This document shows, piece by piece, positions 1-5,058 of a DNA stretch of 5,058 nucleotides. The first letter of the stretch is position 1, and the number at the start of each line of letters is the position of its first letter. The notes beneath the pieces were generated by a model that did not search any database, was not told the DNA's origin, and saw only the letters and a list, made by a program, of their open reading frames with translations. Location: assembly GCA_900550745.1 (NCBI GenBank), contig URTO01000178.1, forward strand, positions 1 through 5,058, in the 5' to 3' direction. Origin of the DNA: an uncultured Desulfovibrio sp. GTDB taxonomy: Bacteria > Desulfobacterota > Desulfovibrionia > Desulfovibrionales > Desulfovibrionaceae. A program made the translations under genes and the position numbers.

Positions 1-30
1 GACAGGAACGGCGGCAGCCCGTATAAAAAA

Positions 31-199
31 GGCTGTGTTATAGAAAATGGTTGATGCTTTTTTCCTTGAAGCTCCAAAGGGATAATCGGAAAAATGCCTT
101 ATCCGTGGCTCCCGCCAAGGGGAAAACCGGAAAAAAAGCTGTATTTTACCGTACTGTGGAGATGAAACAACCACAAACTATAACAGAGCCATAAAAAAA
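31..199. repeat. Dispersed intergenic repeat, copy 1
   Basis: This stretch aligns along its whole length with 2648-2808, in the same orientation. The best-kept blocks are 59-85 (27 bases identical to 2676-2702), GGGAAAACCGGA (119-131 region) and GATGAAACAACC (161-172). The copies differ by many substitutions and by an insertion of about 7 bases in the middle (near 86-110). That indel shifts any reading frame, so I take the repeat to be non-coding. Both copies end in an A-rich stretch, which is a T-run on the minus strand. No terminal inverted repeats or target-site duplications are evident. It could be a non-autonomous mobile element or a genus-specific intergenic repeat family. Together with 200-279 it fills the gene-free left edge of the window. 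Confidence 0.75.
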
Positions 200-234
200 T
201 CTGGAGCGCACCAAATACCTTCAAAACGCGCACC

Positions 235-252
235 CCTGCCCCTCCGGGCAGG
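235..252 (+). promoter_or_regulatory. Perfect GC hairpin in the 5' leader of the patatin gene
   Basis: CCTGCCC (235-241) pairs perfectly with GGGCAGG (246-252) around a four-base loop, CTCC. It lies 27 bases before the patatin ATG and just before its AAGG ribosome-binding site (267-270). No T-run follows on either strand, so it does not look like an intrinsic terminator. It could be an mRNA-stabilising or translation-modulating structure. The structure is seen in the sequence; its role is inferred. Confidence 0.4.
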
Positions 253-279
253 ATCGAAGACGCAACAAGGCGGTCTGCC

Positions 280-1215
280 ATGAAAATAGGTTTGGCACTG
301 GGGAGCGGCTCCGCACGGGGCTGGTCGCACATAGGCGTCATTGAGGCGCTCGCGGAGCTGGACATCCATCCCGAAATCGTGTGCGGGACGTCCATCGGCT
401 CCATTGTGGGCGCGGCGTACGCCACCGGGAACATTGCGCGGCTGAAACGGCGCGTATCCGGGCTGACCAAGCTCAATACGGCGTCATACTTCAATTTCAG
501 CATGTCCAGCAATGGCTTTGTGAATAAGGAAAAACTCCGTGCCTTCTTCGCGGACTGCGTGACCCCGCCGGGGATGCTCATCGAAGACTTGCCCGTGCGC
601 TATGCCGCCGTCGCCACGGAGGTGAACACCGGCAGGGAATACTGGCTGAAGAAAGGCCCGCTTGAAGAAGCGATCTGGTCGTCCATCTCCCTGCCCGGCT
701 TGTTCCCGCCCGTCTTTTACCATGACCGCTGGCTGTTTGACGGCGGGCTGGTCAACCCCGTGCCCATTTCCGTCTGCCGCGCGCTTGGGGCGGACATCGT
801 CCTCGCCGTCAACCTGAACGGCGAGCTCATCGGACGGCATTACGCCAAGAAAAAGCCAAAGGAAAACAAAGAGGGGGATGGGGATTTCGTGGAACGTATC
901 GCCATGACCATCAGGCAGTACGGCACTACGCTGTTCGGTGAAAACGAGCCCCCGGCACGCCAGCCGCCAAGCGTCTTCGGCACCATCGCCAGTGCCGTGG
1001 ACATCGTGCAGGATCGGATCACCCGGAGCCGCATGGCTGGGGATCCCCCGGACATCTTCCTGACGCCAAGGCTCTCCCATGTCGGCCTGCTGGAGTTCTA
1101 CAAGGCCGAAGAGGTCATCAGCGAAGGGAAAGCGTGCGTCGGCAGGGCGCTCCCGGCACTTGAAACCCTCCTGCACAGGGATTTCAGCCACGCGCACGAC
1201 GACACCTGTTCTTGA
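280..1215 (+). CDS. Patatin-like phospholipase / NTE-family esterase (RssA-like)
   Basis: This 311-residue protein should be a cytoplasmic or membrane-associated serine acyl hydrolase that uses a Ser-Asp dyad on lipid acyl esters. The N-terminus carries the glycine-rich oxyanion motif GSGSARG (residues 8-14). The nucleophile elbow GTSIG places the catalytic serine at residue 38. The conserved SSISLPGLFPP segment lies at 134-144, and the catalytic Asp is in DGG (154-156), followed by NPVP. Length and motif order match bacterial single-domain RssA/YchK-type patatins. No signal peptide or transmembrane helix is apparent. The ATG at 280 is preceded by AAGG at 267-270 with normal spacing, and the oxyanion motif sits right after it, so the start is secure. 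The last residues, DFSHAHDDTCS, are encoded by the first unit of the downstream repeat array, so the native C-terminus may have been replaced or extended. The physiological lipid substrate cannot be told from sequence. Confidence 0.93.
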   Translation: MKIGLALGSGSARGWSHIGVIEALAELDIHPEIVCGTSIGSIVGAAYATGNIARLKRRVSGLTKLNTASYFNFSMSSNGFVNKEKLRAFFADCVTPPGMLIEDLPVRYAAVATEVNTGREYWLKKGPLEEAIWSSISLPGLFPPVFYHDRWLFDGGLVNPVPISVCRALGADIVLAVNLNGELIGRHYAKKKPKENKEGDGDFVERIAMTIRQYGTTLFGENEPPARQPPSVFGTIASAVDIVQDRITRSRMAGDPPDIFLTPRLSHVGLLEFYKAEEVISEGKACVGRALPALETLLHRDFSHAHDDTCS

Positions 1216-1928
1216 GCTGGAAGCTGGAGTAATGGATTTTCATTTCAGCCAGGCGCGCGAAGACACCACCCTTGAAAAGCCGGTCTACGTCCATCCTGAT
1301 GATTTCAGCCACGCCTGTGAAGCTCCCAGCGCATCCAATACGGTGCGTTACACTCTTTGATTTCAGACAGGCGCACGAATCGGGCAAGCGCACAAAGACG
1401 GCTGCGGCGGCCCCGGCGTCAACGGCACCATCAACCCGCTTAGCCGCATACGGGGCTGATTGCCCCTTAGCAGCGGCTTTGCAGTCCCATTTCAGCCGAG
1501 TACATGGGGATGGTTGCAAATGGCCTGCTGCCAGAAGCCGTACCCGCCGATTTCGCCATGCGCATGGGGATGCCCCCTCTCACAGGTACGAGGTCCTTTA
1601 CACCCCGAACTCCAGCCATGCGCATGGGGATGACCGCCTATGAGGATTTCGCCGCCCGCCACCGCGCCGATTTCAGGCCCGCAGAAGATGGATATGGATG
1701 TTGACCGCCTTGCCAAAGGCCGGAGACATAAGGCCGGATAGATCAGGATTTCGGCCCCACGCATGAGGCTGGTTGCGTGTACGGCGGGGCCACCGGCTGC
1801 GTGATTTCAGCAGCGCGCACGGAGACATTCGCGTTTTCAACAAAACGGATATTAACCGTATGAAATTAAAATATTTTCTTAAAAAACATCAACAGAGCGA
1901 ATGCCTCCGCGCATGGGGGCGGTTGACA
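1180..1928. CRISPR. Degenerate, probably decayed CRISPR-like array (type I-E spacing)
   Basis: About twelve diverged repeat units are visible. They start near 1180, 1241, 1301, 1359, about 1437 (poor), 1488, 1549, 1608, 1669, 1747, 1803 and 1897. The general form is GATTTCAGCCAYGCGCAYGG followed by GGATGACC. Intervals are 61, 60, 58, then a poor 129-base stretch, then 61, 59, 61, 78, 56 and 94. An exact or near 60-61 period fits a 28-29 base repeat plus a 32-33 base unique spacer, as in type I-E arrays. The GCGCATG and GGGGATG core also resembles I-E repeats. The intervening sequences are all different. The best-matched pair, 1555-1572 and 1615-1632, shares 18 identical bases including the palindrome CCATGCGCATGG. 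Units on the left (1180-1385) carry CGCGCACGAAGACACC-like ends, and those in the middle carry CATGGGGATG. An active array would have near-identical repeats, so this one looks decayed, and no cas genes are present. No credible gene lies in 1216-2009. An unrelated tandem intergenic repeat remains possible. Confidence 0.55.
1834..1896. other. AT-rich block inside the repeat region (possible leader or promoter)
   Basis: This stretch is strikingly AT-rich compared with everything around it, with runs such as AAATTAAAATATTTTCTTAAAAAA at 1863-1886 (written here only to show composition). It interrupts the repeat period between the units at 1803 and 1897. It could be a remnant CRISPR leader, which is typically AT-rich and abuts a repeat, or the promoter region of the hydrolase gene that starts at 2010. 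No convincing -35/-10 pair with standard spacing stands out, so I leave the role open. Confidence 0.3.
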
Positions 1929-2009
1929 TGGCGTCCAATCGGGGTGAGAGACATGGGGCGGGCCATACCCTCATGCGGTAATGCCTAGCCGCCATTTCAA
2001 GGGGTTCTT

Positions 2010-2567
2010 ATGCCCACTGTTTTTTCCCACCCCGCCCCCATGCTTGCATTGGCGGCGATCATGGGCGGACGGGTTTCTTCCCGGATGCTCCTCTTCGGCG
2101 TCCTGTGCGTCGTTTTGCCGGATGCCGACGTCATCGGCTTCCGGTTCGGCATCAGCTATGCCGACGCGTTCGGGCATCGGGGCTTTTCCCACTCCCTCGC
2201 GTTCGCCCTGCTTATGGGCTGCGTCGGCTTCGGCACGGCCCCGCTGCTTCTGCGCGGTTCACGCCTCATGGGGTTTTTCATCGGCTTTCTGGCCGTTTCA
2301 AGCCATATCCTGCTGGACGCCATGACCAACGGCGGGCTGGGCGTAGCGGCGTTCTGGCCCTTTGACCAAACCCGGTACTTCTGCGGCTGGCGGCCTATCC
2401 GGGTTTCACCGTTCAGCCTCAAGGCGCTCCTGTCGGAACGGGGGCTTGCCGTCATGCTCTCGGAACTGCGCTGGATATGGGCCCCGTGTCTGGCGGTCAT
2501 AGCCGCCGCCCTGTTCTTCAGGAAAAAAGGCATACGCGACACACGCCGAAGGCCCCCTTCCCGCTGA
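2010..2567 (+). CDS. YdjM/DUF457-family inner-membrane metal-dependent hydrolase
   Basis: This 185-residue protein matches the YdjM-type (DUF457) family of small membrane proteins annotated as metal-dependent hydrolases, whose substrates are generally unknown. Family hallmarks are His7 in the N-terminal FSHP, LPDADV (36-41), the GHRGFSHS block (55-62), and SHILLDAMTNGG (98-109), which together supply the conserved His/Asp cluster expected to bind metal. Hydrophobic stretches at about 11-36, 62-80, 86-105 and 155-170 suggest four membrane segments. The tail after 170 is strongly basic (RKKGIRDTRRRPPSR) and should be cytoplasmic. The ATG at 2010 has a strong AAGGGG Shine-Dalgarno at 1999-2004. 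The gene lies directly downstream of the degenerate repeat array and converges on the minus-strand genes. A small CCGC-TGAA-GCGG hairpin overlaps its stop codon but has no T-run. The family call is firm; the biochemical role is unknown. Confidence 0.9.
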   Translation: MPTVFSHPAPMLALAAIMGGRVSSRMLLFGVLCVVLPDADVIGFRFGISYADAFGHRGFSHSLAFALLMGCVGFGTAPLLLRGSRLMGFFIGFLAVSSHILLDAMTNGGLGVAAFWPFDQTRYFCGWRPIRVSPFSLKALLSERGLAVMLSELRWIWAPCLAVIAAALFFRKKGIRDTRRRPPSR

Positions 2568-2647
2568 AGCGGCGCACAAAAGGGAAATGATCCCCACAAG
2601 GTACGGCAATAGCTGGAATCCTTTCCATAACGGGGCCTGATACAATA

Positions 2648-2808
2648 GGCCGTGCCACAGAAAACGGCTGATGCGTTTTTCCTTGAAGCTCCAAAGGGAT
2701 AACCAGCCAAAGCCATAGATTCCGCCAATGGGAAAACCGGATAGAAAGGCTGTCGTTTCAGCGTGCTGTGAAGATGAAACAACCCATATATGACAAGCCA
2801 ATAAAAAA
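2648..2808. repeat. Dispersed intergenic repeat, copy 2
   Basis: This is the second copy of the element at 31-199, in the same orientation. The two share a 27-base identical core (2676-2702) and the GATGAAACAACC block (2773-2784). Here the block is part of an imperfect dyad: GTTTCA at 2755-2760 can pair with TGAAAC at 2775-2780, while copy 1 lacks the left arm. It sits between convergent genes, and its A-rich end abuts the terminator hairpin at 2809-2832, supplying that terminator's U-tract. The rest of the 2568-2988 gene gap holds weak dyads (for example GGGA/TCCC at 2582-2594) and the hairpins described separately; I see no gene in it. Confidence 0.75.
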
Positions 2809-2832
2809 GGGATGCCCCATACGGAGCATCCC
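2798..2832 (-). terminator. Intrinsic terminator of the minus-strand gene pair
   Basis: Read on the minus strand, GGGATGC (2832-2826) pairs with GCATCCC (2815-2809) around a 10-base loop and is followed at once by TTTTTTA (2808-2802). A 7-bp GC-rich stem plus a six-T tract is a textbook Rho-independent terminator. It lies about 155 bases downstream of the stop codon of the B3/B4-domain gene, the only minus-strand gene feeding into it. Confidence 0.8.
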
Positions 2833-2880
2833 CGGCCAGCGCCGTGCCGGGACTACCGACAAGACGGGAACACGGCGTTT

Positions 2881-2906
2881 GCCTTCCCCATACCTGCGGG
2901 GAAAGC
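2881..2906 (-). other. Hairpin in the 3' untranslated region of the minus-strand unit
   Basis: As minus-strand RNA, GCUUUCCCC and GGGGAAGGC form a 9-bp stem with one G-U wobble around an 8-base loop, GCAGGUAU. On the plus strand the same position would be a C-A mismatch, so the structure fits minus-strand transcription better. No T-run follows. Just beyond, CGCCGTG (2840-2846) and CACGGCG (2871-2877) make a second, longer-range 7-bp pairing before the true terminator. These may stabilise the 3' end; the role is inferred. Confidence 0.35.
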
Positions 2907-2988
2907 CTTCTGGCCAAAACACCCCCCAGCCCTTCAAAACCCGTCCCGCCGCGGATACGGCGCCGGAAAAGGGCCGGAGTACCAAATA

Positions 2989-3696
2989 TTACAGCACAAA
3001 GCGCGGCGCTTCGGCGGTCAGCTTGTGGATGGCCGTTTTCGCGCCTGTGAAGCGGCGGAGCAACCCGGCGGCTTCTTCGGCGGCCTGTTCGGCGGCCGCC
3101 AGGGGCAAGGGCGGCATGGCGTCCACATTGATCACCGCATTCGTGGTTTCAGGCGTCAGTTTGCTGCGGTTGCCGTTTTTCCAGCACCATGCCCGGCAGA
3201 ACACGTCTTTCGTCGCCGTATCATAATAGATGACTTCGCCTGGCTGCGGGTGCTCCAATACATCAGGCTGGCCGAGTGGCACATAGCTTTCCGTGCCGTC
3301 CGCAATGCCGAGGCGAAGATCCCCTTTGATGACGTCCCGGTCGTCGCCCCCGCACGGCAGCAAATATTTCAGGCTGATGCAGTTGAAGATCGCCACCAGC
3401 GGGTTGATGAACGGAAGCGGTTTCCCGGAACGGCAGCGCTTGACGAGGTTGATCACGGACGGCGGGTTTTTCTTGGGTTTGATGCCCATGCCGGAGAAGG
3501 CCCCGGCCCATGCCTCAAGCGCCGGGACATGCCAGAAATCCTCAAGCTCATCGCGGCATACATCTTTTTCACACTGGGCCAGCAGTTCGGCCAGTTCGGG
3601 GATTTCCCGGTTGTTGTCCACACCCTCGGCAACCACGACCATCCGTGCATACCCCGGAAAACGCTCAAAAACAGCCCGCTCGATCTCATACAGCAT
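2989..3696 (-). CDS. Stand-alone B3/B4 tRNA-binding-domain protein (PheRS beta-like)
   Basis: This 235-residue soluble protein resembles the B3/B4 domain of the phenylalanyl-tRNA synthetase beta subunit, occurring alone (COG3382-type). In PheRS this domain hosts editing of mischarged Tyr-tRNA(Phe); stand-alone versions are presumed to act on tRNA or aminoacyl groups, but few are characterised. Recognisable parts are the N-terminal alpha/beta lead-in with EDFWHVPALEAWAGAFSGMG (52-71), KKNPPSVINLVKR (75-87), and the core from INPLVAIFNCISLKYLLPCGGDD (97-119) through GIADGTESYVPLG (130-142) to PGEVIYYD (152-159) and CRAWCWKNGNRSKLTPET (167-184). An Ala/Glu-rich helix (198-215) precedes the end. 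The ATG at 3696 has GAGG at 3707-3704, seven bases upstream. That site sits in the last codons of the preceding gene, whose stop ends four bases before this start, so translational coupling is likely. The intrinsic terminator at 2798-2832 follows. Confidence 0.85.
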   Translation of the reverse strand: MLYEIERAVFERFPGYARMVVVAEGVDNNREIPELAELLAQCEKDVCRDELEDFWHVPALEAWAGAFSGMGIKPKKNPPSVINLVKRCRSGKPLPFINPLVAIFNCISLKYLLPCGGDDRDVIKGDLRLGIADGTESYVPLGQPDVLEHPQPGEVIYYDTATKDVFCRAWCWKNGNRSKLTPETTNAVINVDAMPPLPLAAAEQAAEEAAGLLRRFTGAKTAIHKLTAEAPRFVL

Positions 3697-3700
3697 GACA

Positions 3701-4582
3701 TTACCTCGGCAACGGCTTCCGCAGACGCGAAGGCCCGAAATAGGTGGTGGCCCACGTCAGGGCCAAGACAAAAACCGCCGCAAAAATGCTCGCCGCGATG
3801 TTCCAGGGCCAAGGGGCGGACAAGGACAGGCGCATGATCAGCGTCCCGATCACGAAGCCGGAATTGCGGAATACGGCATGAAAATCCGGCATGAACCGCT
3901 GTGAAATGAGCACCAGCGCGATGTCCGCAAAGATCAGGATGGTATAGATGGTTTCAAAGAAATCAGCGTCATTGCCGGTCTGCACGAACAATATCAAATC
4001 CCGGACGGCAATGCCCACGAAGAGCAGGAACAGCACGAGCGAGATGAGCTTCTTCGACATGACATACCGCATCTGCTCTTCTGGATTGGTGATGTAATTC
4101 TGGTGGGTACGCAGCTGGTAATAGAATCCGAGGCAGATGAAGATGATCAGCGCGCCCAGCCCCGCAGAGGCGATATGCACCACCGGGCCAATGCCCCCCG
4201 TAAGGCTGACCGGCTCAGGGAGGTTGGACAATTCCTTAAAGGCGTCCCGGAGCAGGATAAGGGCCATGACTTCAAACTGTTTGCCGAGCGATTTGGAAAG
4301 CGATCCCGAAATGGTCAGGATGAGCTCCATCACCTCCATGCCCAAGATGAGCGTGAAAGCCAGATGGATCGCCTGAAAGTGGCTTATGGGCGTGATATGT
4401 TCCAACCACGGCGGCAGCATCCCCTGACGGTTGGCCTCAATGCCCAGAAGCCCCGCAAGGTAAATGAAAAAGATAACGGTAGCGAGCGCACGCTGCGTGC
4501 GCCGATGATCCCATAACTGATGGACGGCATCAAACAGATGCGTAATCGGTTCGCATTTTTCAATCACGATTTGCGCCTTCAT
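3701..4582 (-). CDS. Polytopic membrane protein of unknown function
   Basis: I do not recognise a named family. From the ATG at 4582 the protein has 293 residues. A polar N-terminus (MKAQIVIEKCEPITHLFDAVHQLWDHRRTQ) is followed by hydrophobic segments at about 31-49, 71-92, 131-153, 177-200, 207-227 and 260-282, plus a weaker one near 241-252, giving six or seven membrane helices. Charged residues lie within or at the edges of helices (E83 and E86; R194 and D195), and an amphipathic stretch, SLGKQFEVMALILLRDAFKEL (98-118, split here by function), sits between helices two and three. The frame stays open to an ATG at 4801, but that 73-residue extension is rich in Arg, Gly and Pro and has no helix, so I prefer 4582. 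Its ribosome-binding site is poor, and an in-frame GTG at about 4633 is an alternative. The next gene starts four bases after the stop, so the two are probably co-expressed. Confidence 0.7.
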   Translation of the reverse strand: MKAQIVIEKCEPITHLFDAVHQLWDHRRTQRALATVIFFIYLAGLLGIEANRQGMLPPWLEHITPISHFQAIHLAFTLILGMEVMELILTISGSLSKSLGKQFEVMALILLRDAFKELSNLPEPVSLTGGIGPVVHIASAGLGALIIFICLGFYYQLRTHQNYITNPEEQMRYVMSKKLISLVLFLLFVGIAVRDLILFVQTGNDADFFETIYTILIFADIALVLISQRFMPDFHAVFRNSGFVIGTLIMRLSLSAPWPWNIAASIFAAVFVLALTWATTYFGPSRLRKPLPR

Positions 4583-4835
4583 TCCGGCCGGTTGCCGGAG
4601 GGGAACCCCGGCCCGTCTCCGGGCCTCCCGCACCGTACGGCGGCTTATGGCCGATACGTCCCGGCACCCCGGAAAATCCCCGGCCAACCAGCCCTTTTGT
4701 ACCCACTCCCCACAGGCGGAACCCTTTTCCCCTCTTTCCCGCCGTGCGCCTTGCGGATGCGGCCAAAACCTCCCGACGACCGGGGGGTGCCTCGCAAACA
4801 TCCTCTATAGGCGCAAGGGACATATTCGCATACGC
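4583..4835 (-). other. GC-rich structured leader of the minus-strand unit
   Basis: This gene-free stretch before the membrane-protein start is open in two minus-strand frames, but the predicted peptides are Arg/Gly/Pro-rich and no good ribosome-binding site precedes their ATGs (4801, 4823). It contains several self-complementary GC motifs, such as GGGGAACCCC and CCGGCCGGTTGCCGG close to the preferred start. It may be a folded 5' untranslated region, or simply the N-terminus of a longer protein. Confidence 0.35.
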
Positions 4836-4864
4836 TCCCTAGCTCACAGCCTTGCCCTTGTCAA
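4836..4864 (-). promoter_or_regulatory. Candidate sigma-70 promoter for the membrane protein/B3-B4 pair
   Basis: On the minus strand a perfect TTGACA (4864-4859) is followed after exactly 17 bases by TAGGGA (4841-4836). The -35 is consensus, while the -10 is poor (TA at the start only). It points toward the minus-strand gene pair. Confidence 0.35.
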
Positions 4865-4922
4865 TCAGGAATCATTTTCAAATGTTACAGCACGGGCATC
4901 GTTCAGCTTTTATACTGATCCC

Positions 4923-4966
4923 ATTGTAAAAAGGGATGTTTCCCTCCGCAATGCGGAGATGCGGAG
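4923..4966 (-). promoter_or_regulatory. Candidate promoter overlapping palindromes (possible operator)
   Basis: On the minus strand TTGCGG (4951-4946) and TACAAT (4928-4923) are separated by exactly 17 bases, with the -10 matching the consensus at five of six positions. The spacer itself is a dyad, AGGGA/TCCCT (4932-4936 and 4941-4945). The -35 lies inside the 15-base palindrome CTCCGCAATGCGGAG (4944-4958), whose right arm is repeated at once as a tandem ATGCGGAG (4951-4958, 4959-4966). Dyads over promoter elements usually mark regulator binding. If used, it gives a leader of over 300 bases before the membrane-protein gene. The remainder to 5058 shows no gene. Confidence 0.35.
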
Positions 4967-5058
4967 TCTCATATGCCTTCTGATACAAGTCAATAGATAC
5001 GGAACCGTGAGACATTCGCTTTTGTAATGAAATCCGTATTTCAACTATCTGAAATTCA

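Noticed and set aside
484..1197. Minus-strand open frame of 237 codons inside the patatin gene
   Set aside because: The plus-strand patatin has all catalytic motifs; the antisense product has none and no good ribosome-binding site.
1272..1988. Several small frames with peptides such as SHAHGD, HPHAHGE and DFSSAHGD
   Set aside because: These are translations of the repeat units in different frames, the usual artefact of CRISPR-like arrays, not proteins.
1180..2009. An active CRISPR-Cas locus
   Set aside because: The repeats are too diverged and irregularly spaced, and neither flanking gene is a cas gene.
2576..2594. Possible minus-strand terminator GGGA/TCCC followed by TTTTG
   Set aside because: The stem is only 4 bp and the T-run short. 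It lies beyond the strong terminator at 2798-2832.
2156..2917. Minus-strand frames sharing a FHLHST...FP peptide with one at 99-581
   Set aside because: The similarity comes from the dispersed DNA repeat. Its 7-base indel and a stop in one copy break the shared frame, so coding conservation is not supported.
2812..3837. Long plus-strand open frame of 341 codons
   Set aside because: It lies antisense to the recognisable B3/B4-domain gene, and its translation is low-complexity with no family resemblance. It is a GC-rich shadow frame.
4885..4916. Plus-strand promoter TTACAG / TATACT
   Set aside because: Spacing is 20 bases with a weak -35, and no plus-strand gene follows within the window.

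Overview
The window is moderately GC-rich bacterial DNA with ordinary Shine-Dalgarno genes, carrying four genes I consider real. The gene set and base use would suit a Desulfovibrio/Bilophila-like sulfidogenic deltaproteobacterium, but that is an impression from the protein sequences; no marker gene here proves it. No cas gene, transposase, tRNA or rRNA gene is visible.

Layout. 1-279 is gene-free and holds the first copy of a roughly 165-bp dispersed repeat and a perfect GC hairpin. 280-1215 (+) encodes a patatin-like serine lipase. 1216-2009 has no credible gene. It is filled, starting inside the 3' end of the patatin gene, by about a dozen strongly diverged repeats. Most are spaced 56-61 bases apart, and several exactly 60 or 61, which is the period of a type I-E CRISPR array (28-29 base repeat plus 32-33 base spacer). 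I read this as a decayed or orphan CRISPR array. 2010-2567 (+) encodes a small YdjM/DUF457-type membrane metal-dependent hydrolase. 2568-2988 separates convergent genes and holds the second copy of the dispersed repeat and a clear intrinsic terminator for the minus-strand genes. On the minus strand, a polytopic membrane protein of unknown function (4582-3701) is followed after 4 bases by a stand-alone PheRS-beta B3/B4-domain protein (3696-2989). 4583-5058 holds a GC-rich leader and two possible minus-strand promoters, one combined with palindromes.

Working together. The two minus-strand genes look like one transcription unit, with candidate promoters near 4923-4951 or 4836-4864 and a terminator at 2798-2832. 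The two plus-strand genes are separated by the repeat array and need not be co-transcribed. The most notable elements are the degenerate array, its intrusion into the patatin reading frame, and the paired dispersed repeats.
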